Origin: Pseudomonas sp. SLFW
GTDB lineage: Bacteria > Pseudomonadota > Gammaproteobacteria > Pseudomonadales > Pseudomonadaceae
Assembly: GCF_009905615.1 (NCBI RefSeq)
Contig: NZ_JAAAKW010000007.1
Coordinates: forward strand, 186,001-250,000
Reading direction: 5' to 3'
Length of the DNA: 64,000 bases
Of the stretch, positions 42,483 to 52,078 are shown in pieces. Position 1 is the stretch's first letter. Each line of letters opens with the position of its first letter. The position numbers and the translations under genes were made by a program. Under the pieces are notes generated by a model. That model was not told where the DNA came from and did no database searches. It saw only the letters and a list, made by a program, of their open reading frames with translations.

Positions 42483-43955
42483 ATGGCCCGTTTCGAATTG
42501 CAAAAACTCTACATTGACGGTGGTTACGTCGACGCCAGCGGCGATGCGACCTTCGAAGCCATCAACCCGGCCACCGGCGAAGTGCTCGCCAAGGTCCAGC
42601 GGGCCACTCAGGCAGACGTCGAACGTGCCGTGACCAGCGCTGAAAAGGGCCAGAAAATCTGGGCCGCGATGACCGCCATGGAGCGTTCGCGCATCCTGCG
42701 CCGCGCCGTCGATATCCTGCGCGAGCGCAATGACGAACTGGCCGAACTGGAAACCCTCGACACCGGTAAAGCGATCTCTGAAACCAAATACGTCGACATC
42801 GTCACCGGCGCCGACGTGCTGGAATATTACGCAGGTCTGGTCCCTGCCATCGAAGGCGAACAGATCCCGCTGCGCGACACCGCGTTCGTCTACACCCGCC
42901 GCGAGCCGCTGGGCGTGACCGTCGGCATCGGCGCGTGGAACTACCCGATCCAGATCGCCCTGTGGAAGTCCGCCCCAGCCCTCGCCGCCGGTAACGCGAT
43001 GATCTTCAAGCCGAGCGAAGTCACCTCACTGACCACCCTGAAACTTGCCGAAATCTACACCCAAGCGGGCGTGCCGAATGGCGTGTTCAACGTACTGACC
43101 GGCAGCGGCCGTGAAGTCGGCACCTGGCTGACCGAGCACCCGCGCATCGAGAAGGTCTCGTTCACCGGAGGCACCGACACTGGCAAGAAAGTCATGGCCA
43201 GCGCGTCGAGTTCGTCGCTCAAGGAAGTGACCATGGAACTGGGCGGCAAGTCGCCGCTGATCATCTTCGACGACGCCGATCTGGACCGCGCCGCCGACAT
43301 CGCGATGATGGCCAACTTTTACAGCTCGGGTCAGGTCTGCACCAACGGCACCCGCGTGTTCGTGCCGAGCGCGTTGAAGGCTGCGTTCGAAGCCAAGATC
43401 GTCGAGCGTGTGAAGCGCATCCGAGTCGGCAACCCGCAGGACGACAACACCAACTTCGGTCCGCTGGTCAGCTTCGCCCACATGGAAAGCGTGCTGGGCT
43501 ACATCGCCAAGGGCAAGGAAGAAGGTGCGCGCCTGCTGATCGGCGGCGACCGTCTGACCGAGGGTGAATTCGCCCAAGGCGCCTTCGTGGCACCCACCGT
43601 GTTCACCGATTGCAGCGACGACATGACCATCGTCAAAGAAGAAATCTTTGGCCCGGTCATGAGCATCCTCAGCTACGAGACCGAAGAAGAAGTGATCCGC
43701 CGCGCCAACGATACCGAGTTCGGCCTCGCCGCCGGTATCGTCACCCGCGACATCACCCGCGCCCACCGCGTGATTCATCAGCTTGAAGCAGGCATTTGCT
43801 GGATCAACGCCTGGGGCGAATCCGACGCGAAAATGCCGGTCGGTGGCTACAAGCAATCGGGCGTCGGTCGCGAAAACGGGATCAGCTCGTTGGCGCAGTA
43901 CACCCGGATCAAATCGGTGCAGGTCGAGCTGGGCGATTACGTTTCGGTGTTCTGA
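42483..43955 (+). CDS. betB: Betaine aldehyde dehydrogenase
   Basis: A 490-residue aldehyde dehydrogenase starting [19 protein letters not shown], with a GAGGAC site. It has the NAD(P) loop [11 protein letters not shown], the catalytic glutamate in [11 protein letters not shown] and the catalytic cysteine in [15 protein letters not shown]. It oxidises betaine aldehyde to glycine betaine in the cytoplasm, the second step after BetA. Length and cofactor motifs are normal. betA follows after a REP pair. Confidence 0.96.
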   Translation: MARFELQKLYIDGGYVDASGDATFEAINPATGEVLAKVQRATQADVERAVTSAEKGQKIWAAMTAMERSRILRRAVDILRERNDELAELETLDTGKAISETKYVDIVTGADVLEYYAGLVPAIEGEQIPLRDTAFVYTRREPLGVTVGIGAWNYPIQIALWKSAPALAAGNAMIFKPSEVTSLTTLKLAEIYTQAGVPNGVFNVLTGSGREVGTWLTEHPRIEKVSFTGGTDTGKKVMASASSSSLKEVTMELGGKSPLIIFDDADLDRAADIAMMANFYSSGQVCTNGTRVFVPSALKAAFEAKIVERVKRIRVGNPQDDNTNFGPLVSFAHMESVLGYIAKGKEEGARLLIGGDRLTEGEFAQGAFVAPTVFTDCSDDMTIVKEEIFGPVMSILSYETEEEVIRRANDTEFGLAAGIVTRDITRAHRVIHQLEAGICWINAWGESDAKMPVGGYKQSGVGRENGISSLAQYTRIKSVQVELGDYVSVF

Positions 43956-43983
43956 ACCCGGCCTTACGCCATGACCCGATCTC

Positions 43984-44073
43984 TGCAGGAGTGAGCTTGC
44001 TCGCGATGACGTTGGCACAATTTGCATCTTTGCCGGCTGACCCGCCGCTATCGCGAGCAAGCTCACTCCTACA
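43984..44073. repeat. REP pair between betB and betA
   Basis: GCAGGAGTGAGCTTGCTCGC and the reverse complement ending CTCACTCCTACA. It lies inside the betIBA gene row and may lower betA read-through or protect the betIB mRNA 3' end. Confidence 0.88.
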
Positions 44074-44185
44074 GGTCCAGATCTCGCTTCGGCTAGCGCA
44101 CTAGCATGGGGTGCTAGGGGTAGAGCAGCCACACCGCTCCCCCTCCCCTCTCTCATTGGCCATTTTCTCCAGAGGGAGTTCTTCA

Positions 44186-45886
44186 ATGTCCCAGGAATTC
44201 GACTACATCATCATCGGCGCAGGCTCGGCCGGTAACACCCTGGCCGCCCGTCTCACCGAAGACGCTGGTGTCACGGTCCTTTTGCTTGAAGCCGGTGGCC
44301 CGGATTACCGCGCTGACTTCCGCACGCAAATGCCCGCCGCCCTCGCCTTCCCGCTGCAAGGCCGGCGCTACAACTGGGCGTACGAAACCGACCCTGAACC
44401 GCACATGGACAACCGTCGCATGGAGTGCGGTCGTGGCAAGGGCCTGGGCGGTTCGTCGCTGATCAACGGCATGTGCTACATCCGCGGCAACGCGATGGAC
44501 TACGACGGTTGGGCGAAACTGCCAGGGCTGGAAAACTGGACCTATCTCGACTGCTTGCCCTATTTCCGCAAGGCCGAAACCCGCGACATCGGCCCTAACG
44601 ATTACCACGGCGGCGAAGGCCCGGTCAGCGTGACCACGCCGAAAGCGGGCAACAACCCGCTGTTCCACGCGATGGTCGAGGCCGGTGTGCAAGCGGGCTA
44701 TCCGCGCACCGAAGACCTCAACGGTTATCAGCAGGAAGGCTTCGGTCCGATGGACCGCACTGTCACGCCGAATGGCCGTCGCGCCAGCACCGCTCGCGGC
44801 TACTTGGACGAAGCCAAGCAGCGCTCGACGTTGACCATCGTCACCCACGCACTGACCGACCGCATCCTGTTCGACAACAAACGCGCCGTCGGCGTGGCCT
44901 ATCTGGTCGGCGACAGCGACACCCGCATCGAAGCCCGCGCTCGCAAGGAAGTCATCGTCAGCAGCGGCGCGATTGCCTCGCCGCAACTGCTGCAACGCTC
45001 CGGCGTCGGCCCCGCTGAGCTGCTGAAAAAGCTCGACATCCCGGTGGTCCACGACCTGCCCGGCGTCGGTGAAAATCTGCAAGACCACTTGGAGATGTAC
45101 CTGCAATACGCCTGCAAAGAACCGGTCTCGCTGTACCCGTCGCTGCTCTGGTGGAACCAGCCGGCAATCGGCGCCGAGTGGATGTTCCTCGGCAAAGGCA
45201 TCGGCGCCAGCAACCAATTCGAAGCCGGTGGTTTCATCCGCTCCCGCGAGGAGTTCGAGTGGCCGAACATTCAGTACCACTTCCTGCCGGTGGCGATTAA
45301 TTACAACGGCAGCAATGGCGTGAAAGAGCACGGTTTCCAGGCCCACGTCGGTTCGATGCGCTCGCCGAGCCGTGGCCGCGTGCAGTTGAAATCGAAGAAC
45401 CCGCGCGAGTACCCGAGCATCCTCTTCAACTACATGGCCACCGAGCAAGACTGGCAGGAATTCCGCGACGGCATCCGCCTGACCCGCGAGATCATGCAAC
45501 AGCCTGCGCTGGACCCATACCGGGGTCGCGAGATCAGCCCTGGCGTTGAGGTGCAGACCGACGAGCAGCTGGACCAGTTCGTGCGCGAGCATGCCGAGAC
45601 CGCGTTCCACCCGTCGTGCTCGTGCAAGATGGGCACCGACGAGATGGCGGTGGTCGATGCTGAAGGTCGCGTGCATGGGATGCAGGGTCTGCGGGTGGTC
45701 GATGCGTCGATCATGCCGATCATCACCACCGGCAACCTCAACGCGCCGACGATCATGATCGCCGAGAAAATCGCCGACAAGATCCGCGGCCGTACACCAC
45801 TGCCGCGCAGCACCGCCAAGTATTTCGTGGCGGGTGACGCACCGGCGCGTGGCAAGCCGATGCGCGAGATCGCCCCAACGGCGTGA
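44186..45886 (+). CDS. betA: Choline dehydrogenase
   Basis: A 566-residue GMC-family flavoprotein starting [20 protein letters not shown] (FAD-binding GxGxxG), with AGAGGGAG upstream. It has the GMC signatures [15 protein letters not shown] and [16 protein letters not shown], and the catalytic His in the [10 protein letters not shown] region. The end [15 protein letters not shown] is the GMC C-terminal motif. It oxidises choline to betaine aldehyde at the membrane and passes electrons to the respiratory chain. Confidence 0.96.
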   Translation: MSQEFDYIIIGAGSAGNTLAARLTEDAGVTVLLLEAGGPDYRADFRTQMPAALAFPLQGRRYNWAYETDPEPHMDNRRMECGRGKGLGGSSLINGMCYIRGNAMDYDGWAKLPGLENWTYLDCLPYFRKAETRDIGPNDYHGGEGPVSVTTPKAGNNPLFHAMVEAGVQAGYPRTEDLNGYQQEGFGPMDRTVTPNGRRASTARGYLDEAKQRSTLTIVTHALTDRILFDNKRAVGVAYLVGDSDTRIEARARKEVIVSSGAIASPQLLQRSGVGPAELLKKLDIPVVHDLPGVGENLQDHLEMYLQYACKEPVSLYPSLLWWNQPAIGAEWMFLGKGIGASNQFEAGGFIRSREEFEWPNIQYHFLPVAINYNGSNGVKEHGFQAHVGSMRSPSRGRVQLKSKNPREYPSILFNYMATEQDWQEFRDGIRLTREIMQQPALDPYRGREISPGVEVQTDEQLDQFVREHAETAFHPSCSCKMGTDEMAVVDAEGRVHGMQGLRVVDASIMPIITTGNLNAPTIMIAEKIADKIRGRTPLPRSTAKYFVAGDAPARGKPMREIAPTA

Positions 45887-45893
45887 CGCTCAT

Positions 45894-45926
45894 TGATCGT
45901 TCTCACGCTCCGCGTGGGAACGATCA
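45894..45926. repeat. Palindromic repeat after betA
   Basis: TGATCGTTCTCACGC and GCGTGGGAACGATCA form a 15-bp stem with one T-G pair and a three-base TCC loop, eight bases after the betA stop. The core GTTCCCACGCTCCGCGTGGG-type palindrome is a dispersed repeat in Pseudomonas; it may also end the bet transcript. Confidence 0.75.
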
Positions 45927-46002
45927 CATCTCCCCCGCCGCAGAGCCCTTCCGCGCTATGATTCGGCCCATTGCCCTCCGAATCGCCAAGGAGACATCCT
46001 GC

Positions 46003-47445
46003 ATGTTCGACTTCTCCGCTCAGCTCAAGCAGCGGTTTGCCACCCTGCACAGCAGCGCCCAGTTTTTCTCCCTGCGTTACGTCAGACAGACCAGCCAGCA
46101 CCTCTCCGTGCGCAAGAACGTCCCCGAGCCGCCGCAATTGAGCACCGACGAAGGCGCGATGCTGACCGTGCGCGTCGATGGGGTCGAAGCCTACGCTGCG
46201 ACCAACGACATCTCGCAAAGAGGCCTGCAAGCCGCACTCGAAAGGGCCGAAGTTCAGGCGCGACAGCTGGCCACCCATTCGCTGCTCGATCTGCGCGAAC
46301 ACGCCGTCGCCACCCATCGCGCCGATTACCTGTCGCCCAACCTCACCACTGCCTTTCCTTCATTGAGCGATTGCTACGCGTTGCTCGGTCAGGAATCCGC
46401 CGCCGTGCCCAAGGACGAGCGGCTGGTGAACTGGCAGGTCAGCCTCGGCCTGGAAAACGTCGAACAGATTTACCTCAACAGCGCAGGCGCTGAGATTCGT
46501 CAGGCCCAGCGCTTCGTCTTCCCCGGCCTGAGCGTCACAGCGTACGATGGCCAGGACAGCCAGACCCGCAGCCTTGGCCGCGATAACTTCGGCCAGCAAG
46601 GTGGCGCAGAGGTCATCACGTCCTGCGGCATCATCGGCGCAGCGGCCAATGTCGCGGATCAGGCGCTGCAACTGATCATGGCGCCCAACACCCCGACTGG
46701 CCCACGCGACCTGCTGCTGACCCCGGACCAGATGATCCTGCAGATCCACGAATCCATCGGCCACCCGCTGGAACTGGACCGCATCTTGGGCGACGAGCGC
46801 AATTACGCGGGCACCAGCTTCGTCAAAACCAGCGACTTCGGCACCCTCCAATACGGCTCGGACCTGCTCAACGTGACGTTCGACCCAGAGATCCCGCAGC
46901 AACTGGCGAGCTACGGTTTCGACGACGACGGCACACCCGCGAGCAAGCAATTCCTGATCAGGAACGGCGTGCTCGAACGGCCTCTGGGCGGTGCGCTGTC
47001 GCAATACCGCAGCGGCATGGAAGGCGTCGCCAACAGCCGCGCGTGCAGCTGGAACCGCGCGCCCATCGACCGCATGGCCAACCTCAACATCGAGCCGGGC
47101 GACCAGTCGATGCAGGCGCTGATCGGCGGCATCGAACACGGCATTCTGATGAGCACCAACCGTTCGTGGTCGATTGACGATGCGCGCAACAAATTCCAGT
47201 TCGGCTGCGAATGGGGCCAGTTGATCGAAAACGGCGAACTCAAGGGCGTGGTGAAAAACCCGAACTATCGGGCGATTTCCGCGCAGTTCTGGCGCAACCT
47301 CAGCGCCGTCGGCGACGCCAGCACGTTTCAAGTCTTGGGCACGCCAAACTGCGGCAAAGGCGAACCTAATCAAGTGGTGCGCGTGGGCCATGCCTCGCCC
47401 GCCTGCGTGTTCGCCAACGTCGATGTGTTCGGAGGTGACGCCTGA
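46003..47445 (+). CDS. TldD/PmbA-family metallopeptidase, catalytic-type subunit
   Basis: A 480-residue protein starting MFDFSAQLKQRFATLHSSAQ, with AAGGAGA upstream. It carries the TldD zinc motif HESIGH (HExxxH) and a C-terminal NRSWSIDDARNKFQFGCEWG segment conserved in the family. TldD-TldE heterodimers degrade short unfolded peptides and mature some peptide antibiotics. With the next gene it forms a complete D/E-type pair. It looks like a paralogue of the housekeeping tldD, with a divergent N-terminal part, so no gene symbol is given. Confidence 0.8.
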   Translation: MFDFSAQLKQRFATLHSSAQFFSLRYVRQTSQHLSVRKNVPEPPQLSTDEGAMLTVRVDGVEAYAATNDISQRGLQAALERAEVQARQLATHSLLDLREHAVATHRADYLSPNLTTAFPSLSDCYALLGQESAAVPKDERLVNWQVSLGLENVEQIYLNSAGAEIRQAQRFVFPGLSVTAYDGQDSQTRSLGRDNFGQQGGAEVITSCGIIGAAANVADQALQLIMAPNTPTGPRDLLLTPDQMILQIHESIGHPLELDRILGDERNYAGTSFVKTSDFGTLQYGSDLLNVTFDPEIPQQLASYGFDDDGTPASKQFLIRNGVLERPLGGALSQYRSGMEGVANSRACSWNRAPIDRMANLNIEPGDQSMQALIGGIEHGILMSTNRSWSIDDARNKFQFGCEWGQLIENGELKGVVKNPNYRAISAQFWRNLSAVGDASTFQVLGTPNCGKGEPNQVVRVGHASPACVFANVDVFGGDA

Positions 47446-48770
47446 TGTCCCATCAAGCCCAATTCACGGCGCTGGTCGACTGGCTGCAAAGCGCGACCAC
47501 GGCCCAGGAGCGCTTCACCCTCAGCTACAACGCCGAGGCCTCGGATTTCATTCGTTTCAACCACGCCAAAGTGCGGCAGGCCGGGCATGTGCAGCAGGCC
47601 AGCGTGTATTTCAAGCTGATCGACGATGGCCGCCACGCCGACCTCAACCTGACGCTGTCGGGTGATGAGGCCGTTGATCGTCAGCGTCTGGGCGAGGCAC
47701 TTCATCAACTGCGCGAGACGCTGGCACTGTTGCCGGTCGATCCCTATCTGCTGCTCAACGAGAATGCCTGGCAAAGCAGCAACGTTCAGGACTCGCCGCT
47801 GCCTGACAGCGCCCATGTGGTCGAGCAAATCACACAACTGGGCGAAGGGCTGGACCTGGTGGGCATTTATGCCGCTGGTCCGATCTATCGCGGTTTCGCC
47901 AGTTCCAACGGCGGATTCGGCTGGCATCAGGCGAACAGTTTCAACTTCGACTGGAGCCTGTTTCACGAAAACGGCCAGGCCGTGAAGGCCAACTATGCGG
48001 GCCACGAATGGAGCGATGAGGCGTTCGCCAAGCGCTTTGCCTTGGCCCGCGAGCAACTGGCGTTTTTGGGTCAGCCGTCGCACACCCTGGCGCCTGGACA
48101 ATACCGCGCGTACTTGGCACCAGCGGCACTGGAAGAAGTGATGAGCATGCTGTGCTGGGGCGGGTTTTCGGCGCAATCGCTGGCGGACAAAACCAGTCCG
48201 TTGCAACGTCTGTACGACGGTCACGCGACGCTGAATCCCTTGGTGAGCCTGGACGAACAGGTGACCGGCTCCCTGTCTCCGGCGTTTTCGGGCGAAGGCT
48301 ATCCGCGCTCGGACCTGTCGTTGGTGGTCGAGGGCCTCGCGAAAGACCGGCTGATCGACTCGCGCAGCGCCGCCGAATACGGCCTCACCGCCAACGGTGC
48401 CGGTTGGGGTGAAGCGCCTGGCGCGCTGAGCATGAGCGGCGGGGCACTGGCTCTGGACGAGGTGTTGAAGGCGTTGGGCACGGGGTTGTACATCAGCAAC
48501 CTCTGGTACCTGAACTTCTCCGACCGCACCGCCGGGCGCATCACCGGGATGACCCGCTTCGCGACCTTCTGGGTCGAGGACGGCCAAATCAAGGCCCCAG
48601 TCAGCACCATGCGTTTCGACGACAGCATTTTCAGTTTGCTGGGAGGGGCGTTGGAGCAATTGACGAAGGAAAGGGAACTCATCTTGTCGGCAAGCACCTA
48701 CAGTCAACGTCAGACGGCGTCGAATCTGCTGCCGGGGGCGCTGATCAGTAGGTTGACGTTGACTTTGTAG
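47445..48770 (+). CDS. TldD/PmbA-family protein, TldE-type partner
   Basis: A 441-residue protein starting MSHQAQFTALVDWLQSATTA; its ATG shares one base with the stop of the previous gene (TGATG). It has the PmbA/TldE layout and ends in LILSASTYSQRQTASNLLPG-type sequence, but lacks the HExxxH zinc motif, as expected for the non-catalytic subunit. Tight coupling with the HESIGH protein supports a heterodimeric protease. Substrate unknown. Confidence 0.78.
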   Translation: MSHQAQFTALVDWLQSATTAQERFTLSYNAEASDFIRFNHAKVRQAGHVQQASVYFKLIDDGRHADLNLTLSGDEAVDRQRLGEALHQLRETLALLPVDPYLLLNENAWQSSNVQDSPLPDSAHVVEQITQLGEGLDLVGIYAAGPIYRGFASSNGGFGWHQANSFNFDWSLFHENGQAVKANYAGHEWSDEAFAKRFALAREQLAFLGQPSHTLAPGQYRAYLAPAALEEVMSMLCWGGFSAQSLADKTSPLQRLYDGHATLNPLVSLDEQVTGSLSPAFSGEGYPRSDLSLVVEGLAKDRLIDSRSAAEYGLTANGAGWGEAPGALSMSGGALALDEVLKALGTGLYISNLWYLNFSDRTAGRITGMTRFATFWVEDGQIKAPVSTMRFDDSIFSLLGGALEQLTKERELILSASTYSQRQTASNLLPGALISRLTLTL

Positions 48771-48830
48771 CGCGGCAAACACCCGAACGCAGTGCGCCAA
48801 CCAACAAAACCAAAAGGACCCACGATCCAC

Positions 48831-50273
48831 ATGCCGACCAACACGCCGCAACTGGACGCCAGAACTCTGCGCTGGATGCCTTGGGTCATTGCCATCGCCT
48901 TTTTCATGCAAAGCCTGGACGGCACGATCCTCAACACCGCGCTGCCGTCCATGGCCCGTTCGCTGTCCGAAGACCCGTTGCGCATGCAGTCGGTGATCAT
49001 CGCCTACATGCTGACCATCGCCCTGCTGATTCCGGCGTCGGGCTGGATCTCTGACCGTTTCGGGATCAAGCGGATTTTCTTCAGCGCGATTCTGTTGTTC
49101 AGCTTCGGCTCATTGCTGTGCGCAGCGGCCAACACCCTTGGCATGCTGGTCGCGGCCCGGGTGATTCAGGGTTTGGGCGGCGCGTTGATGATGCCGGTCG
49201 GCAGGCTGATCGTGCTGCGGGCCTATCCGCGGACGGAGCTGGTGCGCATCCTCAGTTTCATCACCATGCCCGCCCTGCTCGGTCCGCTGATGGGGCCTAC
49301 GGTTGGCGGCTGGCTGGTGGAATACCTGAGCTGGCACTGGATCTTCCTGATCAACATTCCCGTGGGGATTCTGGGCTGCTTTGCGGTGCGCAAGTTCATC
49401 CCTGATCTCGTGGGCGGCGGACGCACGCGTTTCGATCTGGTGGGGTTCTCGCTGTTCGGCGCCTCGATGGTGCTGATCACCATCGCGTTGGAAGGCTTGG
49501 GCGAACTGCACCTGCCGCACCTGCGTGTGGTGATGCTGCTGTTTGGCGGCATGGCCTGTCTGGCGGCGTATTGGCTGCGGGCCGGGCATGTCGAATCCCC
49601 GCTGTTTTCTGCATCGCTGTTCCGCACCCGCAGTTTCGCGGTCGGGATCATGGGCAACTTGTTCGCCCGTCTGGGCAGCGGCGCGTTGCCGTTTCTGGTG
49701 CCGCTGATGCTGCAAGTGGCGCTGGGGTATTCGCCGTCCCACGCCGGGATGAGCATGATTCCGCTGGCCTTGGCCGCGATGTTCGCCAAGCCGCTGGCCA
49801 CCCGCGCCATCGAGCGTCTGGGCTATCGCATCGTGCTGACCGGCAACACCCTCCTGCTCGGCGCGCTGCTGGCGAGCATGGCGTTGGTGGACGCCGACAC
49901 GCCGTATTGGCTGCTGCTGATCCACCTGGCGTTCTTGGGCGGGGTCAACTCGTTGCAGTTCTCGGCGATGAATGCCGTGACGCTGATCGACCTCGATGAT
50001 GCCAGCGCGGCGAGCGGCAATAGCCTGTTGTCGGTGGTAGCGCAGTTGTCGTTGAGCTTGGGCGTTGCGTGTGCGGCGGCATTGTTGGGGGGCTTTACCG
50101 ATGATGTGTCGACGGGCGAAGTGAGCAGCGTGCTGGGCGCGTTCCAGCTGACGTTCCTGTGCGTGGGCGTGTTGGCGATGCTCGCAGCGTCGATCTTCCT
50201 GCAACTCTCGCCACGCATGCCCCCCGAGAATCCACCGCGCAAGCCGCAGACGGAGCCTGAGATCGAGGCGTGA
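48831..50273 (+). CDS. MFS multidrug exporter, DHA2/MdtD type
   Basis: A 480-residue protein starting MPTNTPQLDARTLRWMPWVI, with AAAAGGA upstream. About 13-14 hydrophobic helices can be counted. Motif D1-like LDGTILNTALPSMA in helix 1, motif A-like GWISDRFGIKRIF and motif C-like PALLGPLMGPTVGGWLVE identify a drug:H+ antiporter of the DHA2 family, closest in look to MdtD. Export substrate is not predictable. It stands alone after the TldD/E pair. Confidence 0.82.
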   Translation: MPTNTPQLDARTLRWMPWVIAIAFFMQSLDGTILNTALPSMARSLSEDPLRMQSVIIAYMLTIALLIPASGWISDRFGIKRIFFSAILLFSFGSLLCAAANTLGMLVAARVIQGLGGALMMPVGRLIVLRAYPRTELVRILSFITMPALLGPLMGPTVGGWLVEYLSWHWIFLINIPVGILGCFAVRKFIPDLVGGGRTRFDLVGFSLFGASMVLITIALEGLGELHLPHLRVVMLLFGGMACLAAYWLRAGHVESPLFSASLFRTRSFAVGIMGNLFARLGSGALPFLVPLMLQVALGYSPSHAGMSMIPLALAAMFAKPLATRAIERLGYRIVLTGNTLLLGALLASMALVDADTPYWLLLIHLAFLGGVNSLQFSAMNAVTLIDLDDASAASGNSLLSVVAQLSLSLGVACAAALLGGFTDDVSTGEVSSVLGAFQLTFLCVGVLAMLAASIFLQLSPRMPPENPPRKPQTEPEIEA

Positions 50274-50320
50274 TCGTCTGAGAGGCACGCACCGGACTCC
50301 CTGCCGGACGCAAACCCCTC

Positions 50321-50409
50321 TGTGGGAGCGAATTCATTCGCGAAAAATTGTCCGGCTTGTGGAGATGGGTCGGATGGACCGCCCATTCGCGAATGAATTC
50401 GCTCCCACA
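50321..50409. repeat. Paired inverted REP palindromes (AATTCATT flavour)
   Basis: GTGGGAGCGAATTCATTCGC and its reverse complement around a 45-base spacer, between the MFS gene and dbpA. Confidence 0.9.
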
Positions 50410-50557
50410 GTGGGGCCCTGTGCCAACAGAGAGATCAGCCGCGCATCCAGCATCGTCGAACAACGACAGACAACCCCCACCATTTATCGCCCCCACCCCC
50501 AAGCCATGGGCCGCGACCTGATACACTGCGCGACATTTTGTTTTGCAGGCCCGTCCC

Positions 50558-51937
50558 GTGACTAACACCGCTTTCAACTCGCTGCCCCTTTCCGCCGCCA
50601 TGCTGGCTAACCTGGAGTCCCTTGGTTATGCCGAGATGACGCCGATTCAGGCGCAGAGCCTGCCGGTGATGCTCAAGGGCATGGACCTGATCGCTCAAGC
50701 CAAGACCGGCTCTGGCAAGACCGCCGCGTTCGGCGTCGGCCTGCTCAACCCGATCAACCCGCGCTACTTCGGCTGCCAGGCACTCGTGCTTTGCCCGACC
50801 CGTGAGCTGGCGGATCAGGTCGCCAAGGAAATCCGTCGTTTGGCGCGTTCCGAAGACAACATCAAAGTCCTGACCCTGTGCGGCGGCGTGTCCTTCGGCC
50901 CGCAAATCGCCTCGCTGGAACACGGCGCGCACATCATCGTCGGCACGCCGGGCCGCATTCAGCAGCACCTGCGCAAAGGCTCGCTGGTCCTCGACGGCCT
51001 GAACACGCTGGTCCTCGACGAAGCCGACCGCATGCTCGACATGGGTTTCTACGACGCCATCGCCGACATCATCGAGCAGACCCCGGAGCGTCGTCAGACC
51101 CTGCTGTTCTCGGCCACGTACCCGGTCGGCATCAAACAGCTGGCCTCCAAGTTCATGCGCGACCCACAGACTGTGAAGGTCGAAGCGCTGCACGCCGATA
51201 GCCAGATCGAGCAGATTTTCTACGAAATCTCGCCCGAGCAACGCCTCGAAGCGGTGGTGAAAGTCCTCGATCATTTCCGCCCGCAATCCTGCGTAGCGTT
51301 TTGCTTCACCAAGCAGCAGGTGCAAGAAGTGGTCGACCACCTGACCGCCAAGGGCATGTCGGCCGTTGGTCTGCATGGCGATCTGGAGCAGCGTGATCGC
51401 GATCAAGTGCTGGCGATGTTCGCCAACCGCAGCACCTCAGTGCTGGTCGCCACCGACGTTGCCGCGCGCGGTCTCGACATCGATGCTTTGGACATGGTGA
51501 TCAACGTCGAGCTGGCCCGTGATTCGGAAATCCACATTCACCGCGTGGGCCGGACCGGTCGTGCGGGCGAAACCGGCATCGCCGTCAGCCTCGTCGCCCC
51601 GGGCGAAAGCCAGCGCGCCCGCGCCGTCGAAGAGCTGCAAAAAGCGCCGCTGAACTGGCAGCAGTACGACCAGTTGACTCGCAAGGAAGGCGGCAAGCTG
51701 CTGCCACCGATGACCACCCTGTGCATCGGTTCGGGCCGCAAGGACAAACTGCGTCCGGGCGACATCCTCGGCGCGCTGACCGGCGAAGCGGGCATTCCCG
51801 GCACTCAGGTGGGCAAGATTGCGATCTTCGATTTCCAGGCCTACGTCGCCGTGGAACGTGGCATCGCCAAACAGGCGCTGGATCGTCTGAACAACGGCAA
51901 GATCAAGGGCAAATCGTTGCGGGTCCGGATTCTCTGA
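50558..51937 (+). CDS. dbpA: ATP-dependent RNA helicase DbpA
   Basis: A 459-residue DEAD-box helicase from a GTG at 50558 (reads MTNTAFNSLPLSAAMLANLE); no strong ribosome-binding site is seen. Motifs run in order: Q-motif TPIQAQSLP, Walker A AKTGSGKT, PTRELADQ, VGTPGR, DEAD in LVLDEADRMLD, SAT, ARGLDID and HRVGRTGR. The C-terminal 75 residues form the RNA-recognition domain that binds hairpin 92 of 23S rRNA. It acts in 50S subunit assembly. Confidence 0.95.
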   Translation: MTNTAFNSLPLSAAMLANLESLGYAEMTPIQAQSLPVMLKGMDLIAQAKTGSGKTAAFGVGLLNPINPRYFGCQALVLCPTRELADQVAKEIRRLARSEDNIKVLTLCGGVSFGPQIASLEHGAHIIVGTPGRIQQHLRKGSLVLDGLNTLVLDEADRMLDMGFYDAIADIIEQTPERRQTLLFSATYPVGIKQLASKFMRDPQTVKVEALHADSQIEQIFYEISPEQRLEAVVKVLDHFRPQSCVAFCFTKQQVQEVVDHLTAKGMSAVGLHGDLEQRDRDQVLAMFANRSTSVLVATDVAARGLDIDALDMVINVELARDSEIHIHRVGRTGRAGETGIAVSLVAPGESQRARAVEELQKAPLNWQQYDQLTRKEGGKLLPPMTTLCIGSGRKDKLRPGDILGALTGEAGIPGTQVGKIAIFDFQAYVAVERGIAKQALDRLNNGKIKGKSLRVRIL

Positions 51938-51953
51938 GAACCCGCAAACCGCA

Positions 51954-52017
51954 TCGCGAATGAATTCGCTCTCACAGACTGACCGCGCTCAACCTGTGGG
52001 AGCGAATTCATTCGCGA
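51954..52017. repeat. REP pair, arms facing in the opposite order
   Basis: TCGCGAATGAATTCGCTCTC comes first and GTGGGAGCGAATTCATTCGC second, so the elements are arranged tail-to-tail, unlike the other pairs of this flavour. It follows dbpA by 16 bases. Confidence 0.88.
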
Positions 52018-52078
52018 AACGTATTCACAAACACCGCAAAACCTTCTGACACACCACAGAACACCCGAGGACACCGCT

